DNA of 10,252 bases from JBDGPU01 sp042219525. Its GTDB lineage: Archaea; Halobacteriota; Halobacteria; Halobacteriales; Haloferacaceae. The first letter of the stretch is position 1, and each line of letters starts with the position of its first letter. Below the pieces are notes generated by a model. The model ran no database searches, was not told where the DNA came from, and worked only from the letters and a program-made list of their open reading frames with translations. A program made the position numbers and the translations under genes. Positions 1 to 4,817 of this stretch are shown in pieces. The DNA is taken from contig JBDGPU010000107.1 of assembly GCA_042219525.1 (NCBI GenBank), positions 1 to 10,252 of the forward strand. Reading direction: 5' to 3'.

Positions 1-50
1 GCGTCCCGCTCAGCGGCTGCCCCTTTCAGTCCCGCCCGGGAGTGGTGGCC
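1..50. repeat. Left arm of a 50-base inverted repeat; its partner is at the right end of the window
   Basis: Bases 1-50 are the reverse complement of 10193-10242 at 48 of 50 positions. The first 32 bases are identical, with mismatches at 34 and 38. It contains the box CCCTTTCAGTCC (21-32), which also occurs at 10059-10070 and, inverted, at 10211-10222. Weaker similarity continues to roughly base 175 (aligned by eye), so this is probably the best-conserved end of a diverged element of about 180 bases. The repeat may extend beyond the left edge of the window. No transposase or target-site duplication is visible. Confidence 0.9.
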
Positions 51-316
51 AGGGCTTCGGTTGTGGCGGTTGGCCAACTTGCCATCGCGCGTCGGCTGTT
101 TGGTGCGGATGCAGACTTGTTGCGGTCGCATTGCAGTCGCCGTTGGATTCCAGTCGCCGTCACGGGGCAGTCCGCTTCGATAGCCGAGTTGTGTGGGAGG
201 AGAGTCGGAATGTCGCTCGGACTGTGTTGGATTTCGGTGTCGCGTTCATATCAGTCTCGGCACCTATCTGATTAATGGTAGAAGCGCGCGCGAGCTGAAC
301 CACCCCCGATCTCCTG
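51..316. other. Gene-free stretch, partly a diverged copy of the right-end repeat element
   Basis: No open reading frame here has a recognisable product. Bases 51 to about 175 align loosely, in inverted orientation, with the right-end element. Shared blocks include a GGCGG stretch followed by GGCCAAC (around 65-78) and GTTGCGGTCGC (119-129). A short direct repeat CAGTCGCCGT lies at 134-143 and 151-160. Beyond about 175 I see no repeat or structure that I can support. Confidence 0.45.
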
Positions 317-330
317 ACTGACTGGTCAGT
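317..330. promoter_or_regulatory. Short perfect palindrome, candidate operator
   Basis: ACTGAC (317-322) and GTCAGT (325-330) form a perfect inverted repeat with a 2-base spacer. Compact TGAC/GTCA palindromes of this kind are typical of sites bound by dimeric helix-turn-helix repressors such as TetR-type proteins. It lies about 50 bases before the TATA-like box at 381-387, so it could act on the downstream regulator gene. No regulator can be assigned from the sequence. Confidence 0.35.
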
Positions 331-370
331 TTGGAGGAGGAACTCCCGGCCAATTTCACCGCAACAGGAC

Positions 371-398
371 GGAAATCGTGTAATAAACCCCGATTTCC
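371..398 (+). promoter_or_regulatory. Palindromic operator surrounding a TATA-like promoter box
   Basis: GGAAATCG (371-378) and CGATTTCC (391-398) are perfect inverted repeats. The 12-base spacer between them holds the TATA-like TAATAAA (381-387). A dimeric regulator bound to both arms would cover the TATA box and block TFB/TBP access. The expected transcription start, about 27 bases downstream, falls near 411. The next gene encodes a small winged-helix protein, so autoregulation is the simplest inference. Confidence 0.5.
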
Positions 399-459
399 GG
401 GGATCATGGGGACGAATTCCATGAACATTTATGGCTATACGCGGTTTCGAATCGTAGTG

Positions 460-744
460 ATGGCTGCCACGGAACAGGAAGAGAGTCTGGACGACCTGCC
501 GCCCAGTGCCAAACTCGTTTTTAAAGTACTGGAGTACAACGGCCCGCTGACACAGAAGGGCATCGCCGAGGAGACGATGCTCTCAGCTCGCACCGTGCGC
601 TACGCACTGGAGCGACTGGAGGGCATTTCGCTAGTCACCGAAGACGTGTATTTCGCGGACGCCCGCCAGAACCTGTACCAGCTGACGGAGCCGGCCGAGG
701 AGTTCACCGCCAGCGACGGTGAAGAAGCCACCTGCGCCGACTAG
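460..744 (+). CDS. Small winged helix-turn-helix transcriptional regulator (MarR/TrmB-like fold)
   Basis: This 94-residue cytoplasmic DNA-binding protein probably binds as a dimer. The winged helix spans about residues 14-75. LPPSAKLVFKVLEYNGPLTQ (13-32) forms helix 1 and the turn, IAEETMLS helix 2, and SARTVRYALERLE (42-54) the recognition helix. The wing ends near DARQNLYQL (67-75) and is followed by a short acidic tail. Small haloarchaeal proteins with this pattern are annotated as winged-helix or MarR-like regulators; no ligand domain is present. I chose ATG 460 because the family-like sequence begins at MAATEQ. An in-frame ATG at 421 would add 13 residues and sits nearer the predicted transcription start around 411, so it remains possible. 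The gene ends on a CTAG shared with the convergent membrane protein gene. Its targets are unknown, but the palindrome at 371-398 is a candidate self-operator. Confidence 0.85.
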   Translation: MAATEQEESLDDLPPSAKLVFKVLEYNGPLTQKGIAEETMLSARTVRYALERLEGISLVTEDVYFADARQNLYQLTEPAEEFTASDGEEATCAD

Positions 745-1064
745 CGGCTCAACTGCTTTGTCTCTTTTACTGCCGTTCGGACAGTTAGCGCAGCGGTAAC
801 TAACATCCCGAACGTCACCGCGAGGACGAACGCTAACAGCAGGAACCAGACGTCCGGGCCGACAATCGGGTACTGCCGCGTCCCGGCGAGCGGGCCGAAC
901 AGCTCCAGGGCTCGAAAGAGATAGGCCGCGACCGCGACGGCGACGCCGACCGCCAGGCCGACCTTCGCGTTCCGCCAGAGGCCGCACCGCTCGAGCAGCG
1001 CGAGCATCGGCGGTTTCTCGGGGGTATCCTCCGTCACGACCGCGTCTTGCCACCGATCGGACAT
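741..1064 (-). CDS. Two-helix haloarchaeal membrane protein of unknown function
   Basis: This 107-residue protein has a charged N-terminus (MSDRWQDAVVTEDTPEKPP) and two predicted membrane segments: about 34-54 (VGLAVGVAVAVAAYLF) and about 70-95 (WFLLLAFVLAVTFGMLVTA). The tail is short and basic (VKETKQLSR). The 15-residue connecting loop carries GPLAGTRQYPIVGPD. I recognise it only as one of the short haloarchaeal membrane families known by DUF numbers and see no catalytic motif. The ATG at 1064 is the only sensible start. Its stop codon overlaps that of the upstream regulator within CTAG (741-744), so the two genes converge with no spacer. No clear TATA box is visible 25-30 bases upstream of the start. 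Confidence 0.75.
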   Translation of the reverse strand: MSDRWQDAVVTEDTPEKPPMLALLERCGLWRNAKVGLAVGVAVAVAAYLFRALELFGPLAGTRQYPIVGPDVWFLLLAFVLAVTFGMLVTAALTVRTAVKETKQLSR

Positions 1065-1322
1065 AGGTGCGTCGCCTCGCGTGCGAGAACGCTGTCGGTG
1101 TACCCCCCACTGCGGCCGACGCGCGCAGCAGTCACCGACCGGCGACAGCCCTCAAGTGACTCCCCGTCGAACGGTCCGTGGACCGCTGACGTTCGACCGG
1201 CGTTGGCGTCGCTGGCGACGGTCGAAGCCGGCGCTGGCGACGGTCGAAGTCGGCACTGTCGACGCTCGCGATACCATCGCGCGCGAACGCCGTCGACGTC
1301 CCGCGACGACCGACCACGATCG
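1065..1322. other. Divergent intergenic region with short tandem and palindromic repeats
   Basis: This 258-base spacer separates the membrane protein gene and the kinase gene, which diverge from it. It holds two copies of GCTGGCGACGGTCGAAG (1211-1227 and 1233-1249, period 22). It also holds a nested palindrome: CGCGAT-ACC-ATCGCG (1267-1281) inside GTCGACG (1258-1264) and CGTCGAC (1291-1297). An in-frame reading extends upstream of the kinase start through this region, but it encodes low-complexity Arg/Ser-rich sequence and is not credible protein. No convincing TATA box was found for either flanking gene. Confidence 0.6.
1211..1249. repeat. Two-copy 22-base tandem repeat
   Basis: The 17-base GCTGGCGACGGTCGAAG occurs at 1211-1227 and again, identically, at 1233-1249. 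The bases on both sides are also similar. It lies in the non-coding spacer upstream of the kinase gene and just before the palindrome at 1258-1297. Confidence 0.85.
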
Positions 1323-2453
1323 ATGACGATGAACGCTGATTCCACCGAAAACGTCGCTGACCCAGACGTCGTGTACGATACGCTCGTCGAGCAGCTCCGG
1401 GAGGCGCCCCCGTCGCCGACCATCACGGCACTGCCCGACGGCTCCGTCGATTACCGGTGTCGCATCGAAACCGGTGCTGCCGCGACCACCGCTGAGGGCA
1501 GCGAGCCGCCGTCTCGCCAGCAACTGGGCGCGTCCATTGCCCGCGGCGAGCACAAGTCGCTCCGGATCGTCCCGGAGGTCGGCGAGCCCGGCGGTCAGGC
1601 GGTGAACCTCGCGTCCGGCGCCCACGGCTTCGGCGCCGACGTGACGCTGTTCGGCCACCTCGACGCGCCCGCGATGCCGGAGTTCCCGTTCGTGACGCGG
1701 TCGATGGGCGAGCCGGCGACGGTCCGCATCCTCGATTTCGTCGACGGCGCGCTCATGCTCGCGGAGGAGTCCGGCGACATCCTCTCGTGGACGTTCGACG
1801 ACATGCGGGCGGCCGCGACCGACCTCGGCAGGCGGCTCGACGCCGACGTGTGCTGCTGTTGCAACTGGGTCTCGTTCCCGAACATGCCGACCGGGCTCCG
1901 CGACCTGGCCGACGCCGCACTCGAACACGACGCCGACGGGATCTTCGTCCTCGACCCGGGCGACGTGGTCGGGAGCGACCCGGCGGCGCTCCGCGACCTG
2001 CTCGACGCCCTCTCCCGACTCGGTGAGGCCTACGACGTCGTTCTGAACGGAAACCGTCGGGAGCTCCGAGCGCTGGCGGGCGTGGTGGCCGACGGCGAGC
2101 GCAGCGCGTCCACCGCGCAGGGAGTCGTCGACGAGGACCGCATGCTGGCGCTCCGCGAGGCCGCCGACCTCTGGGCAGTCGTCATGCATGCGCGCCCGAA
2201 GGCCGCAGCGGCCACGGCCGACGGCCTCATCGAGATCCCGAACCTCACCATCGAGGGGCCGGAGCGGTGGACCGGCGGCGGCGACCGCTTCGGCGCGGGG
2301 CTGGCAACGGCGCTTGGCGAAGGCTGGCCGATCGAGGCGGGGCTGGCGCTCGGTAACGCCGCGGCCTCGTACTACGTCACGCAGGCCCGCGACCCGGACC
2401 CTGAAGCGCTCGCCGACTTCGTCGCCTCGCCCGAGCATCGGCCGGGTCGGTGA
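1323..2453 (+). CDS. PfkB (ribokinase-fold) family sugar kinase-like protein
   Basis: This 376-residue cytoplasmic protein is probably an ATP- or ADP-dependent kinase of a sugar or nucleoside. Support: a substrate-side glycine motif, GEPGGQAVNLASGAHGFGAD (87-106), which parallels the GGxxxN region of PfkB proteins. NRRE (244-247) matches the NxxE metal-binding motif. GGGDRFGAG (318-326) matches the C-terminal G-A-G-D-x-F-x-A-G anion-hole motif, with Asp321 as the expected catalytic base. After it comes the usual helix (AGLALGNAAASYYVTQ). About 75 residues precede the core, longer than in typical ribokinases (about 300 residues). Four consecutive cysteines at 177-180 are unusual. The ATG at 1323 is preferred, with ATG 1329 nearly equivalent; upstream in-frame sequence looks non-coding. 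The substrate cannot be assigned, and ADP-dependent sugar kinases share this fold. Confidence 0.82.
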   Translation: MTMNADSTENVADPDVVYDTLVEQLREAPPSPTITALPDGSVDYRCRIETGAAATTAEGSEPPSRQQLGASIARGEHKSLRIVPEVGEPGGQAVNLASGAHGFGADVTLFGHLDAPAMPEFPFVTRSMGEPATVRILDFVDGALMLAEESGDILSWTFDDMRAAATDLGRRLDADVCCCCNWVSFPNMPTGLRDLADAALEHDADGIFVLDPGDVVGSDPAALRDLLDALSRLGEAYDVVLNGNRRELRALAGVVADGERSASTAQGVVDEDRMLALREAADLWAVVMHARPKAAAATADGLIEIPNLTIEGPERWTGGGDRFGAGLATALGEGWPIEAGLALGNAAASYYVTQARDPDPEALADFVASPEHRPGR

Positions 2454-2462
2454 GACCAGCAG

Positions 2463-2467
2463 AAAAA
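2463..2467 (-). terminator. Oligo-T terminator of the minus-strand unknown-function gene
   Basis: Read on the minus strand, this is TTTTT in the context TCTTTTTCTG, starting 11 bases after the stop codon of the 2478-3299 gene. Archaeal termination commonly needs only a U-tract, so this fits. It lies inside the 24-base gap between two convergent genes. Confidence 0.4.
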
Positions 2468-2477
2468 GACGCCGCGC

Positions 2478-3299
2478 TCAGAGGTTTCGCAGGCTGTCGT
2501 CGAGGTCGAACTCCTCGTCCGCGCCGACCTGCCCCTCAGGGTCGGTTCCGCCCTCACCGCCCTCGGCGACCCTGCTTCCCTCGCCGCCCTCGCCGACCTC
2601 GCCACCCTCGCCGACCGGCCCCGCACTTTCGAGTTCGTCGGCCAGGCCGCCGCCGAGTCCGTAGGTGTCCTGGACCGTTCGCGCGAGGACGCCGTCGCAG
2701 TCGAAAACGACGTACACGGCGACGAAGTCGTGCGCGGCGGGGCGGAGCAGGAACACGGCACGCGGTTCGGCGTCGTCCCGCCGGGCGTTCACGCGCCCGA
2801 TGAGCGGTTCGATGGGGATGGCGCCGCGCTCCATGCCCGCGAGGGTGTCCTGGTTCGGGCCATCGGCGAAGAGGTAGAGCGCGCCGTTGGGGTCGCCGTC
2901 GGAGCTCCGGGTCGTCCGTGAGACCATCGCCTCGCCCGCCGCGCGGGCTTCCTGCCACGCGTCCGTCGCGGCCTCGAACATCCCCTCCACGTCGTCCGCG
3001 ACGTACAGGCGCGTCTCGCGCACGACGTCGACAGACTCGAACCGGGCAGTGCTGTCCGTCCAGTCGAGGTCGGCCTCGACGACGTAGCCGGGTTCCAATG
3101 CGGCCACGTCGTCGGCCAGCGCGCCCTCGTAGCCGTCGCTGGCGACGTAGATCGGCTCGTAGGCGTCGGCGGCGCCGGGGTCGTCCGGGGCGATGGGCTC
3201 GTCGGGCACCTCGATCAGGACCAGCTCGTCGCCCGCGTCGCCGGGCTCGCCGTCCGGGCGTTCGCCGTGGACGCGGTATCGGTCGGTCGTCGGCTGCAT
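2478..3299 (-). CDS. Acidic haloarchaeal protein of unknown function (resembles DUF6663)
   Basis: This 273-residue soluble, strongly acidic protein has no signal peptide or membrane helix. From memory it resembles the haloarchaeal family DUF6663; I cannot check this. A first mixed alpha/beta part (residues 1-110) includes YRVHGERP and VVEADLDWTDSTARFESVDVV in two pieces. A helix with an alternating charged pattern (105-127) follows. A second conserved-looking part (137-220) contains NGALYLFADGPNQDTLAGM, EPLIGRVN and HDFVAVYVVFDCDGVLARTV. Residues 228-262 are a Gly/Glu-rich low-complexity tail made of GEGGE-like repeats, ending in the acidic DDSLRNL. ATG 3299 is supported by a TATA-like CTTATCC about 28 bases upstream on its strand. 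It is divergent from the methyltransferase gene and convergent with the kinase gene. No catalytic motif is evident. Confidence 0.75.
   Translation of the reverse strand: MQPTTDRYRVHGERPDGEPGDAGDELVLIEVPDEPIAPDDPGAADAYEPIYVASDGYEGALADDVAALEPGYVVEADLDWTDSTARFESVDVVRETRLYVADDVEGMFEAATDAWQEARAAGEAMVSRTTRSSDGDPNGALYLFADGPNQDTLAGMERGAIPIEPLIGRVNARRDDAEPRAVFLLRPAAHDFVAVYVVFDCDGVLARTVQDTYGLGGGLADELESAGPVGEGGEVGEGGEGSRVAEGGEGGTDPEGQVGADEEFDLDDSLRNL
2551..2617. repeat. Imperfect 9-base tandem repeat inside the coding tail
   Basis: On the plus strand, this stretch repeats variants of CCCTCGCCG with a 9-base period. It encodes the Gly-Glu-Gly rich tail of the minus-strand protein. The period of 9 keeps frame, so changes in copy number would alter tail length without a frameshift. 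Confidence 0.7.
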
Positions 3300-3323
3300 G
3301 AGCGCTCGTAGCGTGCGCGGGGG

Positions 3324-3330
3324 GATAAGC
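3324..3330 (-). promoter_or_regulatory. TATA-like box for the unknown-function gene
   Basis: Read on the minus strand, this is CTTATCC, centred 28 bases upstream of the ATG at 3299. This spacing places the transcript start at or next to the start codon, as in leaderless haloarchaeal mRNAs. Confidence 0.45.
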
Positions 3331-3424
3331 GGCCGGAGTCGCGGCCACTGTCCCGCTCTCCGGGCGCCGGCCAGAGCTCTTCAGTTCGCCGCCGCGACCA
3401 CGGCCGGGTCGTCCGATCCGCACC

Positions 3425-3431
3425 GTTATGA
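3425..3431 (+). promoter_or_regulatory. Weak TATA-like box for the methyltransferase gene
   Basis: GTTATGA is centred about 31 bases upstream of ATG 3459. The distance suits a transcript with a leader of a few bases or none. The match is weak, and it shares a 159-base divergent spacer with the promoter of the opposite gene. Confidence 0.3.
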
Positions 3432-3458
3432 CCCACGGGGTCTAAGTCGCGGTCACGC

Positions 3459-4082
3459 ATGGGACTCCTCGAGGACAAGGGTCGCGCCCGACTGTTCTAC
3501 AAGTATCTCTCGAAGGTGTACGACGAAATCAACCCCTTCGTGTGGAACGAGGAAATGCGCGACGAGGCGCTGGAGTGGCTCGGCGTCGAGGCCGACGACC
3601 GCGTCCTCGACGTCGGCTGTGGCACCGGCTTCGGCACCGAGGGCCTGCTCCAGTACACCGACGACGTCCACGGACTCGACCAGAGCGTCCACCAGATGCA
3701 ACGCGCGTTTGAGCGCTTCGGCAAGCACGACGCGGTTAACTTCTACCGCGGCGACGCGGAGCGGCTGCCGTTCGCCGACGACTCCTTCGACGCCGTCTGG
3801 TCGTCCGGCTCCATCGAGTACTGGCCCAACCCCGTCGCAGGACTCAGCGAGATCCGGCGCGTCGCGAAACCGGGATCGACCGTCCTCGTGGTTGGCCCCG
3901 ACTACCCGAACTCGAAGGTGATGCAGAAGGTCGCCGACGCCATCATGCTGTTTTACGACGAGGAAGAGGCCGACCGCATGTTCGAGGAAGCCGGCTTCGC
4001 CTCGTACGAGCACCACATCCAGCAGGCGAAACCCGGCAGCCCGAAAGCGATCACGACGGCCGCGACCGTCCCCGAGGAGTAA
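3459..4082 (+). CDS. SAM-dependent methyltransferase of the VTE3/archaeal quinone-ring type
   Basis: This 207-residue class I methyltransferase carries motif I VLDVGCGTGFG (49-59) for SAM binding. The acidic residue after strand 2 is Asp74 in HGLDQS, and motif II lies in GDAERLPFADDSFDAVWSSG (98-117). Features beyond the generic fold match my memory of plant MPBQ/MSBQ methyltransferase VTE3: FYKYLSKVYDEINPFVWNEE (13-32), MRDEALEWL, SGSIEYWPNP (116-125), GPDYP, and a helix with MLFYDEEEADRMFEEAGF (163-180). VTE3 lies within an archaeal-like group of quinone methyltransferases. In a haloarchaeon the likely substrate is the demethyl precursor of menaquinone-8. The C-terminal membrane anchor of the plant enzyme is absent. 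It is a lone gene, divergent from an unknown-function gene and convergent with a pilin-like gene. The family is secure; the quinone substrate is inferred. Confidence 0.88.
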   Translation: MGLLEDKGRARLFYKYLSKVYDEINPFVWNEEMRDEALEWLGVEADDRVLDVGCGTGFGTEGLLQYTDDVHGLDQSVHQMQRAFERFGKHDAVNFYRGDAERLPFADDSFDAVWSSGSIEYWPNPVAGLSEIRRVAKPGSTVLVVGPDYPNSKVMQKVADAIMLFYDEEEADRMFEEAGFASYEHHIQQAKPGSPKAITTAATVPEE

Positions 4083-4095
4083 CCCCCCACGCCGC

Positions 4096-4099
4096 TTTT
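4096..4099 (+). terminator. Short T-tract after the methyltransferase gene
   Basis: CTTTTG lies 14 bases after the TAA stop, in the 26-base gap before the convergent pilin-like gene ends. It is a possible weak U-tract terminator; only four T residues are present. Confidence 0.25.
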
Positions 4100-4108
4100 G
4101 CTGGTCGG

Positions 4109-4753
4109 TCATCGTACGTGTGCCGTGAGTCGCGCGATCCGATAGCCCTCGCTGTACACTGATACCTCGACGCGGTCGCCGGGCGACGGCAGTGGCGAGT
4201 TCGTGCCTGCGATCCGGAGCGACGCCGTCTCGCCGGGTGAGAGGGTCGTGTCGCCAGCGACGTTGAACGCGCCGGTCGGCCCAGGCCGGAACCCCGTCGC
4301 GGAGAAGAACGGCACTGGCGGCTGGTGAGCGAGCGGGTCGCCATCGACGGTTACCTCGAGTCGGAGATCCTCGGTTTCGAGCGAGTCGCCCGCGAGGTGG
4401 CGGATCGTGAGCTCGTCGCCGTCCGCCGACAGCGATAGCGACGCGGTCGGTGCCGGCTCCTGCAGCGGCGCGCCGCCGAACGTGGCCGCGCCGACGCCCG
4501 CGGCGAGGATCACCGCGATAGCGACGAGGAGGATCGTCCCGATCGGGGCGATCGCGCGTTTGGTGTCGTCTTCGTCGTGGCTGTCGCTGGTGGTGCTGCT
4601 GTCGCTGGTGCTGTTGCCGTTGCTAGTGCTGTTGCCGTCGCTGGTGCCGGCGCTGTCGCTGTCGCCCTCGCCGTCACTGTGAGCGTCGCGTGTGATGGCC
4701 GCGCCTGGAGGCCTGGTCGCCGTGATCCCCGTCGTCGTAGACTCCAGCGTCAC
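4109..4753 (-). CDS. Archaeal type IV pilin-like protein with a long hydrophilic pre-sequence
   Basis: This 214-residue protein has a class III (pilin-like) N-terminal module: KRAIAPIGTILLVAIAVILA (65-84). It resembles the archaeal pilin/archaellin-type N-terminal domain, in which a PibD-type prepilin peptidase cuts before a hydrophobic helix that anchors or polymerises the subunit. The rest (about 95-214) is beta-rich and probably extracellular, with SLSLSADGDELTIRHLAGDS and TTLSPGETASLRIAG. Unusually, 64 residues precede the processing region: an STTTGITATRPP start and then a Ser/Asp/Asn/Gly repeat tract (28-62) with two NST glycosylation-type sequons (41 and 47). Normal pre-sequences are about 5-30 residues. 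The start is GTG at 4753. It is supported by a TATA-like box 27 bases upstream, and there is no Met between it and the hydrophobic helix. It lies 64 bases downstream, on the same strand, of the secreted protein gene. It could be a minor pilin or an anchored surface protein. Confidence 0.78.
   Translation of the reverse strand: MTLESTTTGITATRPPGAAITRDAHSDGEGDSDSAGTSDGNSTSNGNSTSDSSTTSDSHDEDDTKRAIAPIGTILLVAIAVILAAGVGAATFGGAPLQEPAPTASLSLSADGDELTIRHLAGDSLETEDLRLEVTVDGDPLAHQPPVPFFSATGFRPGPTGAFNVAGDTTLSPGETASLRIAGTNSPLPSPGDRVEVSVYSEGYRIARLTAHVR
4575..4670. repeat. Low-complexity repeats encoding the Ser/Asp/Asn tract
   Basis: The plus strand carries imperfect repeats of GTCGCTGGTG and TGCTGTTGCCGT. 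The clearest are two adjacent 18-base units at 4609-4626 and 4627-4644. The periods are multiples of three, so the encoded Ser/Asn/Gly/Asp tract of the pilin-like protein could change length in frame. Confidence 0.65.
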
Positions 4754-4775
4754 ACGCCGTCTGGCGCGGTATCGG

Positions 4776-4783
4776 ATAAAAAG
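4776..4783 (-). promoter_or_regulatory. TATA-like box for the pilin-like gene
   Basis: Read on the minus strand, the sequence is TCTTTTTATCC around 4776-4786, centred about 27 bases upstream of the GTG at 4753. The placement supports that GTG as the start of a leaderless transcript, separate from the upstream same-strand gene. Confidence 0.5.
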
Positions 4784-4817
4784 ATACGGCCAGCAGGGTG
4801 CCGCGCTGCGACTACCG

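Noticed and set aside
42..275. 77-codon open frame at the left end
   Set aside because: It overlaps the repeat element, has a GTG start without supporting signals, and has a basic, Ser-rich composition unlike haloarchaeal proteins.
1047..1322. In-frame 92-codon N-terminal extension of the kinase
   Set aside because: The sequence is low-complexity, rich in Arg, Ser and Pro, unlike the acidic body of the protein, and it covers tandem and palindromic repeats that look regulatory.
1152..2438. Long minus-strand open frame (428 codons) opposite the kinase gene
   Set aside because: It is Arg/Val/Glu-rich antisense sequence of the PfkB-like gene, with no recognisable motif. The plus strand carries NxxE and GGGD motifs in the correct order.
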